In this document: one piece after another, positions 42,851 through 51,541 of the stretch
Layout: each line of letters begins with the position of its first letter
Position numbering within the stretch: position 1 is the first letter of the stretch
Source of the DNA: Auanema rhodensis
Lineage: Eukaryota > Nematoda > Chromadorea > Rhabditida > Rhabditidae
DNA: 64,000 bases
Assembly: GCA_964057225.1 (NCBI GenBank)
Contig: OZ059894.1
Location: 3,534,001-3,598,000, forward strand
Direction of reading: 5' to 3'
The notes under the pieces: model-generated
The model's database searches: none
Seen by the model: the letters and a program-made list of their open reading frames with translations, nothing else
Told to the model about the DNA's origin: nothing
Translations under genes and position numbers: made by a program

Positions 42851-45736
42851 TTAATGATTCTTAAGAAAAACTTGAAGATGTTTACGGAAGTTGACAGCTT
42901 TTTCAAGATTGACAATGTTCTCTGGTATTGAGTTCCAAGTGTCTATGCCTCTGTATTCAATACCTCTTCTGGTCTGAGTTTTCCGGAGGTTGGGATGCTC
43001 AACACTCCATTCATGTCGCCTCATGAAGTGTGTGTACTTTTTGAGCTTGAGAATATCCAAGCTATTATCTGAAGTAGGCGACTTTATTTGGTTAAAATAA
43101 AAAATCAAATCAAAAACGAGTCTTCTGAAAAATAACTTTTGACCTCCTAATAAAGAAAGTTGATTTTCATAGTTTATTTTAGATCCAGAGCGCATGAAAA
43201 CTGCGCGCAAAAACTTTTTCTGGACGTATTCGATCTGGTCCTTGTCTTTAGAATCCTGTGGTGACCAAATAATGGTAGCATATTCTAGAATCGGTCGTAT
43301 ATAAGTGCAAAAAAGATTATACATTAGAAAAGGTGATTTGGAGTAAAAACAACGTAAAATTATTCGACATTTCCGTGCCGCTTCGCTTGTAATTTTGTTT
43401 ATGTGGTTTGAAAAAGAGAGATTAGAGTTTGTTAAAACTCCTAGATCTTTGTAGCAGTCTACTAAAGATAGGTTACTGTCACCGAAGGTGAAGGCAATAT
43501 TTTCAGGATGACGGATCGACTTACTTGATATTACCATTATTTTAGATTTAGAAGTGTTGACGGCCATTCCGTTGGAGTTGCACCATAGTTCTAATTGATC
43601 AAGAGCACGTTGTAGACTGGTAGGGTTAGTACTGTACAGTTTCAAATCGTCTGCATAGAGAATAGAGTTAACATCAGCAGGAAAACTTGATGTAATATCA
43701 TTAATGTAATACAAAAACAACAAAGGACCAAGTACTGTACCTTGTGGTACACCACAAGTGAGTTGTACAGGTGGTGATAAAATATTATTGACCATAACTG
43801 AAAAAGACCTACCAGAAATAAAACTTTGGAGAAAATAATAAAGTGGGCCCTTGATTCCTATAGAGTTGAGCTTTGAAAAAAGAGTAAAGTGGTTTATAAG
43901 ATCGAAAGCTTTTGAAAAATCAATAAAAGCTACGAAAACCGGAATATTGCAGTCCAATGAAGACCTAAAGAAAATGTGGCTACTGAGAATAGCAGAAACA
44001 GTGTTTCTTTTAGGAAGAAAGGCGTGTTGATTTGTTGATATGGCACCATTAGAAATACCGAAATTCAAAAGTGGAGTACGTATGATACGCTCAAAAACTT
44101 TTGAAAGACTGGAAGTGAGTGAAATTGGGCGGTAGTTACCTGGATCGTCAGATTTGCCTGTCTTGAAAATGGGACGAATCCAGGCTAATTTCCAATCGGA
44201 AGGACAAGTAGCGGAAACCAGCAAATTGTGAAAAATAAAAGCTAATGGATTAGCTAAGGAAAAAGCACACTGTTTGAGAAAATAGTATGGAATGCCATCC
44301 GGGGACGTAGAAACTCTGAGTGGTAGATTTTGAAGAGTTTTGTAGAATAAATCAGGTGTTATATCTATAAAATCAATGGTATGATTGTGTGTGAAAGAAG
44401 GAGCGGGTGTGTGAGTTGTTTCTGGATGGACCAGTGGAGAAACAGTGAAAACATTAGCAAATGCTGACACTTTACCGACATCTGAAGAAACTGTCTCATT
44501 ATTGACAGTGAGGTTGGGAACGTCCGATGTATTACCATTTAATCGGGATTTACAAAAACGATAGAAAAGTTTAGGATTTTTTAAAGCAGCGATACGCTCT
44601 TCTTCTGAAGCACATTTGATTTTTATGAGTTTGTCCAATTTGATTGAAAGATTTTTACGATGGATTTCGTCAGATGAGTATAAAGAACAACTTAGCCTGT
44701 TTATATAGTTTCTGAGTTTTATAATGTCACGATCCACTTTTTTATTTTTCCTTGGTTGTTTTTTAGGAACAAAAGTATTAATGATTGAGTGTAAAATAGA
44801 AATGAATCTAGAATAAGATTGGAGTGGACTGAAGCCTGAAAGTTCAGAACAGAAATCAATGTTGGCTAGTTGCCTATTGATGAGCTCATAGTCCGCCAGA
44901 AGAAAATTCCGTTCCGTTGAAGTGGAAAGAAGTGTGGATTGAACACTACGTGAATTTTGGATTTGTAAACTCTGCCCTTTTGAAAGTATCTGGAAGGTTA
45001 TTGAAAAATGGTCAGAAGCTCCTAGAGGAGCAGAACGGTTGATGTTGTTGATACATTCGACGTTGTTTGTAATGATATAGTCAAGAGTATTTTCACCTCT
45101 TGTAGGGAAATGGACCAGCTGGTTGAGACAGTTGTGATTGAGAAATTTAAGTAAAGTTTTACTCGAAGGAGTAGGTTGAGAACACATACCAAGATCCCAG
45201 TTTATTTTAGGAAAATTAAGGTCACCTGTGAGAACAAGAGTACGATTGAATAAATGATTCTGAAGATCACAAAGGTAATTGGAAAAATCTGAATGTGATG
45301 ATGATGGGGAACGATAACAAACAGAGAAAATAGAATTAGAAGAAGTAATGAGGATATTTATAAATTGAATGGTGGATGAGTTAGGGGAACAAGAAAGTAG
45401 AGAAAAAGTAATGTGTTTTTTAACAAAGAGTAAAACACCACCTCCACGTGAGTAACACCTATCAGCCCTAAGGATATTATAGGTGTCACCTAACGGTAGA
45501 AGATTGGTGTTAAACTGAGGGTAAAGCCAAGATTCTGATATAGCAATTATATCAGGAGCTTTAGGAAAAATGATAATTGGAAGAAGATGGAGTTTGTTAA
45601 GGATTGAGCGTGCATTGTAACAGTGAACAGAAATGTGAGTGGAGTGAGAGACGTAGACAGGTGTTGATATGGACGTTGAATTAACGAAAGGACACGTTAT
45701 CGGACAAAACAACGGAAGATGGTGCGGAAGGACTAC
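42851..45736 (-). CDS. LINE ORF2: endonuclease and reverse transcriptase polyprotein
   Basis: Nicks target DNA and copies the element RNA by target-primed reverse transcription in the nucleus. Numbering residues from the TTG codon at 45712, the endonuclease/exonuclease/phosphatase fold spans about 28-240 with N33 (NAR), E60 (SESW), Y133 (YRSP), D164 and N166 (GDLN), D211 and the SDH triad at 233-235. The reverse transcriptase spans about 505-770: NYRPISLTS at 526, D598 in FIDFSKAFD, VPQGTVLGPLLF at 655 and catalytic YADD at 686-689. The C-terminal third has the CR1-group conserved region ending in WNSIP near 926. The frame is open from 45736 (after TGA at 45737-45739) but contains no ATG before residue 176, which lies past most of the endonuclease. 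It overlaps the ORF1 end by 56 nt in the +1 frame, so a frameshift or non-AUG restart is needed. No nonsense codon interrupts it. Confidence 0.95.
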   Translation of the reverse strand, partial: VVLPHHLPLFCPITCPFVNSTSISTPVYVSHSTHISVHCYNARSILNKLHLLPIIIFPKAPDIIAISESWLYPQFNTNLLPLGDTYNILRADRCYSRGGGVLLFVKKHITFSLLSCSPNSSTIQFINILITSSNSIFSVCYRSPSSSHSDFSNYLCDLQNHLFNRTLVLTGDLNFPKINWDLGMCSQPTPSSKTLLKFLNHNCLNQLVHFPTRGENTLDYIITNNVECINNINRSAPLGASDHFSITFQILSKGQSLQIQNSRSVQSTLLSTSTERNFLLADYELINRQLANIDFCSELSGFSPLQSYSRFISILHSIINTFVPKKQPRKNKKVDRDIIKLRNYINRLSCSLYSSDEIHRKNLSIKLDKLIKIKCASEEERIAALKNPKLFYRFCKSRLNGNTSDVPNLTVNNETVSSDVGKVSAFANVFTVSPLVHPETTHTPAPSFTHNHTIDFIDITPDLFYKTLQNLPLRVSTSPDGIPYYFLKQCAFSLANPLAFIFHNLLVSATCPSDWKLAWIRPIFKTGKSDDPGNYRPISLTSSLSKVFERIIRTPLLNFGISNGAISTNQHAFLPKRNTVSAILSSHIFFRSSLDCNIPVFVAFIDFSKAFDLINHFTLFSKLNSIGIKGPLYYFLQSFISGRSFSVMVNNILSPPVQLTCGVPQGTVLGPLLFLYYINDITSSFPADVNSILYADDLKLYSTNPTSLQRALDQLELWCNSNGMAVNTSKSKIMVISSKSIRHPENIAFTFGDSNLSLVDCYKDLGVLTNSNLSFSNHINKITSEAARKCRIILRCFYSKSPFLMYNLFCTYIRPILEYATIIWSPQDSKDKDQIEYVQKKFLRAVFMRSGSKINYENQLSLLGGQKLFFRRLVFDLIFYFNQIKSPTSDNSLDILKLKKYTHFMRRHEWSVEHPNLRKTQTRRGIEYRGIDTWNSIPENIVNLEKAVNFRKHLQVFLKNH
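45681..45692 (-). promoter_or_regulatory. Candidate +1 ribosomal frameshift site TCC TTT CGT TAA
   Basis: The last four ORF1 codons, including the stop, read TCC TTT CGT TAA. Slipping forward one base on TTT, with CGT in the A site, reads TTC and then continues GTT AAT TCA in the ORF2 frame. UCC UUU CGU is the +1 site of influenza A segment 3 (PA-X), and UUU CGN sites are used in plant amalgaviruses; that comparison is established knowledge. Its use in this element is inference, supported by the position next to the stop, the correct direction of shift and the lack of an ORF2 AUG. Termination and re-initiation within the overlap is the main alternative. Confidence 0.6.
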
Positions 45737-46742
45737 TCATAGATCTGGTATTTGGTCCAGTTGATTTAGCTGAGCGAGGCGGATTTTTTCTCCTCCTTGG
45801 ACTTATAGAATGATTTTTGTTGGTCGATACAGATACCTCTCTCTCATTAGACCGACTGGATCTACCAGATTTACGAGGGGGGCTAGAAATAATAGAAGAA
45901 ACAGGCTTTGAAGTGGTACTGTGGTCAGAATCAACTCCTGAAGGGGTTTCAAGTTGTTGAGTGTCCGCAGAGACAGAGAGAGTGTTAATGGCATGCAAAG
46001 TAGAATCGGTGGATTTACGAAGAACCTCAATAATTTTGAGATCGCGCACAAGGAAAATGCTTTTGGTGTTGTTATCGTTTTTGATCTTAGCTTCATTTCG
46101 CAATTGTTTTTCCAGTTCAATCTCGAACGGAAGATAATCTCGCCGTAAAAACGTTTTTGAAAGAGAGTCAAAGCATTTTGACTTATTAGACTTTATAACT
46201 TTGATAATTTCATCACGTAAATCAACCGATGGACATGTAATGATAAGAGGACCAGGGAAATTAGATTTAAGAGTGGAACGTGCAATGGTGATTTGGTTAC
46301 TATCGATCAGAGAAGACAAAGTAGTGTTTTGAGACTTTTCAATGATGAGTTTCAATAACAACAGAGGTTCAGTTGGAAAATCTGTTGACGTTATAGGTAC
46401 TCGGAACCAAAGAGCTCTTTTGGCACGGTAAAGGTATTTTGTCTCCTCTGATCGTAGTTTTTGAAAATGGCATGCCACATTTAAATGAGAAGAAGTTGAA
46501 GCAGAAATAGAATTAGGGTTAGTAACGGTTTGAAAAGAAGAGATAGTTTGCTCTAATTTATCTAAACGGGATTTGAAATCCGTTTCAATAAATTTCAAGC
46601 GAGCCTCATGTGACGTGATGTTGCTTTTCATACTATTGAGCTCATTTTTTATATCATTAGACAATTTTGAGAATGAGTTTTCGAGAGATTTTGAAAAATT
46701 TTGAAGAGCATTTGTAAGAAAATCATTAGTCACATAAGACAT
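45681..46742 (-). CDS. LINE ORF1: RNA-binding nucleocapsid-like protein (353 aa)
   Basis: ORF1 proteins of LINEs coat the element RNA and help carry it to the nucleus. The start at 46742 is the first ATG of the minus-strand transcript (none lies between it and the element end) and has A at -3. Residues about 5-72 are heptad-like and probably a coiled coil for oligomerisation. Residues about 100-245 hold a compact region with FRVP, ITCPSVDLRDEI, FLRRDYLPFE and FLVRDLKIIEV, resembling the RRM plus C-terminal domain layout of L1-type ORF1 proteins; this is recognition by pattern, not by search. Residues about 280-340 are rich in serine, arginine, lysine and proline, suitable for nucleic-acid binding. 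No CCHC zinc knuckle is seen. The frame stays open upstream to about 46919, but this encodes a hydrophobic run from the pyrimidine-rich leader and lacks ATG. The end overlaps ORF2. Confidence 0.88.
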   Translation of the reverse strand: MSYVTNDFLTNALQNFSKSLENSFSKLSNDIKNELNSMKSNITSHEARLKFIETDFKSRLDKLEQTISSFQTVTNPNSISASTSSHLNVACHFQKLRSEETKYLYRAKRALWFRVPITSTDFPTEPLLLLKLIIEKSQNTTLSSLIDSNQITIARSTLKSNFPGPLIITCPSVDLRDEIIKVIKSNKSKCFDSLSKTFLRRDYLPFEIELEKQLRNEAKIKNDNNTKSIFLVRDLKIIEVLRKSTDSTLHAINTLSVSADTQQLETPSGVDSDHSTTSKPVSSIISSPPRKSGRSSRSNEREVSVSTNKNHSISPRRRKNPPRSAKSTGPNTRSMSSPSAPSSVVLSDNVSFR

Positions 46743-46833
46743 GATGAAATGAAATAGAAAAAAAACAGTGAAGTGAAAAAATAAGATAATAAAAGGAAAT
46801 GAAAAGCGAGTAAGAAAAAACAAAAGAAAGAGC
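46743..46833 (-). promoter_or_regulatory. Pyrimidine-rich, AUG-free leader before ORF1
   Basis: The minus strand is almost entirely T and C for about 90 nt just upstream of the ORF1 ATG. Together with the rest of the 5' UTR (to 47009) it contains no ATG in any minus-strand frame, so scanning ribosomes would reach ORF1 first. Such a tract could also act as a binding site for pyrimidine-tract proteins or as part of a 3' splice site; nothing in the sequence decides between these. Confidence 0.55.
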
Positions 46834-46894
46834 GTACCTTGACAAAACCAGTCCGACGAAAAATCCTCGACAGAAACAGATCCAAACAGCCAAA

Positions 46895-47009
46895 GGTCAA
46901 CTGACGAACGGGAGGTCAACTGACGAACGGGAGGTCAACTGTGACGAACGGGAGGTCAACTGACGCACGGGAGGTCAACTGACGAACGGGGATCAACTGA
47001 CGAACGGGG
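46895..47009 (-). repeat. 5' minisatellite of the LINE: six copies of a 19-bp unit
   Basis: On the plus strand the unit is ggtcaactgacgaacggga. Copies start at 46895, 46914, 46933 (21 bp, with an extra gt), 46954 (gcacg variant), 46973 (18 bp) and 46991 (gatcaac variant). The block reaches the insertion junction, so the true 5' terminus lies inside a repeat and copy number may vary between elements. Tandem 5' monomers serve as promoters in some LINEs, such as mouse L1; a promoter role here is inference. Confidence 0.85.
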
Positions 47010-47014
47010 AATTA
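47010..47014 (+). repeat. Target-site duplication of the LINE, right copy (aatta)
   Basis: Pairs with 42306-42310. The satellite word at the uninterrupted site (55816-55820) occurs once there, as expected. The first A (47010) could also be the last base of the element repeat gggga, which would make the duplication 4 bp. Confidence 0.75.
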
Positions 47015-47153
47015 AAGTTCACGTAAATTTCAAAGTCATGGTTACCATCCACCAATATCAATAAAAATTTGTTTTTAGACTAATATGGACATGGGGAATC
47101 TAATTTTGAAAACCGCATCTCTTTATCTTTGACTTGAAGCGAGTTACATACCA

Positions 47154-49617
47154 AGTGCACATCATGTGTACACTTAATTAGCATAAATTAAAGTTCACGT
47201 AAATTTCAAAGTCATGGTTACCATCCACCAATATCAACAAAAATTTGTTTTTAGACTAATATGGACATGGGGAATCTAATTTTGAAAACCGCATCTCTTC
47301 ATCTTTCACGTGAAGCGAGTTACATACCAAGTGCACATCACGTGTACACTTAATTAGCATAAATTAAAGTTCACGTAAATTTTAAAGTCATGGTTACCAT
47401 GCACCAATATCAATAAAAATTTGTTTTTAGACTAATATGGACATGGGGAATCTAATTTTGAAAACCGCATCTCTTTATCTTTGACGTGAAGCGAGTTACA
47501 TACCGAGTGCACATCACGTGTACACTTAATTAGCATAAATTAAAGTTCACTTAAATTTCAAAGTCATGGTTACCATCCACCAATATCAACAAAAATTTGT
47601 TTTTAGACTAATATGGACATGGGGAATCTAATTTTGAAAACCGCATCTCTTCATCTTTTACGTGAAGCGAGTTACATACCAAGTGCACATCACGTGTACA
47701 CTTAATTAGCATAAATTAAAGTTCACGTAAATTTCAAAGTCATGGTTACCATCCACCAATATCAATAAAAATTTGTTTTTAGACTAATATGGACATGGGG
47801 AATCTAATTTTGAAAACCGCATCCCTTTATCTTTCACGTGAAGCAAGTTACATACCAAGTGCACATCATGTGTACACTTAATTAGCATAAATTAAAGTTC
47901 ACGTAAATTTTAAAGTCATGGTTACCATGCACCAATATCAATAAAAATTTGTTTTTAGACTAATATGGACATGGGGAATCTAATTTTGAAAACCGCATCT
48001 CTTCATCTTTCACGTGAAGCGAGTTACATACCAAGTGCACATCACGTGTACACTTAATAAGCATAAATTAAAGTTCACGTAAATTTCAAAGTCATGGTTA
48101 CCATGCACCAATATCAATAAAAATTCGTTTTTAGACTAATATGGACATGAGGAATCTAATTTTGAAAACCGCATCTCTTCATCTTTCACGTGAAGCGAGT
48201 TACATACCAAGTGCACATCATGTGTACACTTAATTAGCATAAATTAAAGTTCACGTAAATTTCAAAGTCATGGTTACCATGCACCAATATTAATAAAAAT
48301 TTGTTTTTAGACTAATATGGACATGGGGAATCTAATTTTGAAAACCGCATCTCTTTATCTTTGACGTGAAGCGAGTTACATACCAAGTGCACATCATGTG
48401 TACACTTAATTAGCATAAATTAAAGTTCACGTAAATTTCAAAGTCATGGTTACCATCCACCAATATCAACAAAAATTTGTTTTTAGACTAATATGGACAT
48501 GGGGAATCTAATTTTGAAAACCGCATCTCTTCATCTTTCACGTGAAGCGAGTTACATACCAAGTGCACATCACGTGTACACTTAATTAGCATAAATTAAA
48601 GTTCACGTAAATTTTAAAGTCATGGTTACCATGCACCAATATCAATAAAAATTTGTTTTTAGACTAATATGGACATGGGGAATCTAATTTTGAAAACCGC
48701 ATCTCTTTATCTTTGACGTGAAGCGAGTTACATACCGAGTGCACATCACGTGTACACTTAATTAGCATAAATTAAAGTTCACTTAAATTTCAAAGTCATG
48801 GTTACCATCCACCAATATCAACAAAAATTTGTTTTTAGACTAATATGGACATGGGGAATCTAATTTTGAAAACCGCATCTCTTCATCTTTTACGTGAAGC
48901 GAGTTACATACCAAGTGCACATCACGTGTACACTTAATTAGCATAAATTAAAGTTCACGTAAATTTCAAAGTCATGGTTACCATCCACCAATATCAATAA
49001 AAATTTGTTTTTAGACTAATATGGACATGGGGAATCTAATTTTGAAAACCGCATCCCTTTATCTTTCACGTGAAGCAAGTTACATACCAAGTGCACATCA
49101 TGTGTACACTTAATTAGCATAAATTAAAGTTCACGTAAATTTTAAAGTCATGGTTACCATGCACCAATATCAATAAAAATTTGTTTTTAGACTAATATGG
49201 ACATGGGGAATCTAATTTTGAAAACCGCATCTCTTCATCTTTCACGTGAAGCGAGTTACATACCAAGTGCACATCACGTGTACACTTAATAAGCATAAAT
49301 TAAAGTTCACGTAAATTTCAAAGTCATGGTTACCATGCACCAATATCAATAAAAATTCGTTTTTAGACTAATATGGACATGAGGAATCTAATTTTGAAAA
49401 CCGCATCTCTTCATCTTTCACGTGAAGCGAGTTACATACCAAGTGCACATCATGTGTACACTTAATTAGCATAAATTAAAGTTCACGTAAATTTCAAAGT
49501 CATGGTTACCATGCACCAATATTAATAAAAATTTGTTTTTAGACTAATATGGACATGGGGAATCTAATTTTGAAAACCGCATCTCTTTATCTTTGACGTG
49601 AAGCGAGTTACATACCA
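47154..49617 (+). repeat. Higher-order repeat, two 7-monomer (1232-bp) units
   Basis: 47154-48385 and 48386-49617 carry the same order: ccatccacc/caac, cacgt with aattttaaag and ccgag, cacttaaat, ccatccacc with atcccttt, aattttaaag, taataag with attcg and gacatgagg, then attaat. The second unit is also the beginning of the 18-monomer block. Confidence 0.82.
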
Positions 49618-51541
49618 AGTGCACATCATGTGTACACTTAATTAGCATAAATTAAAGTTCACGTAAATTTCAAAGTCATGGTTACCATCCACCAATATCA
49701 ACAAAAATGTGTTTTTAGACTAATATGGACATGGGGAATCTAATTTCGAAAAGCGCATCTCTTCATCTTTCACGTGAAGCGAGTTACATACCAAGTGCAC
49801 ATCATGTGTACACTTAATTAGCATAAATTAAAGTTCACGTAAATTTCAAACTCATGGTTACCATGCACCAATATCAATAAAAATTTTTTTTTAGACTAAT
49901 ATGGACATGGGGAATCTAATTTTGAAAACCGCATCCCTTTATCTTTCACGTGAAGCGAGTTACATACCAAGTGCACATCACGTGTACACTTAATAAGCAT
50001 AAATTAAAGTTCACGTAAATTTCAAAGTCATGGTTACCATGCACCAATATCAATAAAAATTCGTTTTTAGACTAATATGGACATGAGGAATCTAATTTTT
50101 TTGAAAACCGCATCTCTTCATCTTTCACGTGAAGCAAGTTACATACCAAGTGCACATCATGTGTACACTCAATTAGCATAAATTAAAGTTCACGTAAATT
50201 TCAAAGTCATGGTTACCATGCACCAATATTAATAAAAATTTGTTTTTAGACTAATATGGACATGGGGAATCTAATTTTGAAAACCGCAACTCTTTATCTT
50301 TGACGTAAAGCGAGTTACATACCAAGTGCACATCATGTGTACACTTAATTAGCATAAATTAAAGTTCACGTAAATTTTAAAGTCATGGTTGCCATGCACC
50401 AATATCAATAAAAATTTGTTTTTAGACTAACATGGAAATGGGGAATCTAATTTTGAAAACCGCATCTCTTTATCTTTCACGTGAAGCGAGTTACATACCA
50501 AGCGCACATCATGTGTACACTTAATTAGCATAAATTAAAGTTCACGTAAATTTCAAAGTCATGGTTACCATGCACCAATATCAATAAAAATTTGTTTTTA
50601 GACTAATATGGACATGGGGAATCTAATTTTTTTGAAAACCGCATCTCTTCATCTTTCACGTGAAGCAAGTTACATACCAAGTGCACATCATGTGTACACT
50701 TAATTAGCATAAATTAAAGTTCACGTAAATTTCAAAGTCATGGTTACCATGCACCAATATCAATAAAAATTTTTTTTTAGACTAATATGGACATGGGGAA
50801 TCTAATTTTGAAAACCGCATCCCTTTATCTTTCACGTGAAGCGAGTTACATACCAAGTGCACATCACGTGTACACTTAATAAGCATAAATTAAAGTTCAC
50901 GTAAATTTCAAAGTCATGGTTACCATGCACCAATATCAATAAAAATTCGTTTTTAGACTAATATGGACATGAGGAATCTAATTTTTTTGAAAACCGCATC
51001 TCTTCATCTTTCACGTGAAGCAAGTTACATACCAAGTGCACATCATGTGTACACTCAATTAGCATAAATTAAAGTTCACGTAAATTTCAAAGTCATGGTT
51101 ACCATGCACCAATATTAATAAAAATTTGTTTTTAGACTAATATGGACATGGGGAATCTAATTTTGAAAACCGCAACTCTTTATCTTTGACGTAAAGCGAG
51201 TTACATACCAAGTGCACATCATGTGTACACTTAATTAGCATAAATTAAAGTTCACGTAAATTTTAAAGTCATGGTTGCCATGCACCAATATCAATAAAAA
51301 TTTGTTTTTAGACTAACATGGAAATGGGGAATCTAATTTTGAAAACCGCATCTCTTTATCTTTCACGTGAAGCGAGTTACATACCAAGCGCACATCATGT
51401 GTACACTTAATTAGCATAAATTAAAGTTCACGTAAATTTCAAAGTCATGGTTACCATGCACCAATATCAATAAAAATTTGTTTTTAGACTAATATGGACA
51501 TGGGGAATCTAATTTTGAAAACCGCATCTCTTTATCTTTGA
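48386..51541 (+). repeat. 18-monomer block, copy 2
   Basis: Matches 35755-38910 at offset 12631, anchored by ccgcaactcttt at 50288 and 51174 and by cattcacc just beyond at 51631 (partner 39000). It continues as the long duplication to 55820. A private change is aaactcatgg near 49850. Confidence 0.85.

Larger units (their letters stand above)
42311..47009 (-). mobile_element. Full-length non-LTR retrotransposon (LINE), CR1/L2/Rex1-like group
   Basis: An insertion of 4699 bp inside one satellite monomer. Read on the minus strand it has a 5' block of six 19-bp repeats, an AUG-free leader, ORF1 with a predicted coiled coil and basic tail, ORF2 with an apurinic-type endonuclease followed by a reverse transcriptase, and a 540-nt 3' UTR. 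Neither ORF contains a stop or frameshift internally, and all endonuclease and polymerase key residues are present, so it may be competent or only recently inactive. There are no long terminal repeats and no integrase or RNase H that I can see. Clade placement rests on domain order, the RT motif style and the ORF2 C-terminus (WNSIP followed by a conserved F/L-rich end); Jockey-type or another CR1-group family remains possible. A short target-site duplication flanks it. Confidence 0.93.

Noticed and set aside
45803-46171. 122-codon minus-strand and 64-codon plus-strand frames over ORF1
   Set aside because: Both are shadows of the ORF1 coding sequence in other frames, with no domain signal.
46743-46919. 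N-terminal extension of ORF1 to about 412 codons
   Set aside because: The upstream frame has no ATG and encodes phenylalanine- and leucine-rich sequence from a pyrimidine tract; the ATG at 46742 is the first in the transcript.
42311-47009. LTR retrotransposon or retrovirus-like element
   Set aside because: No terminal repeats, protease, integrase or RNase H are seen; the endonuclease-RT order and target-site duplication are those of a LINE.
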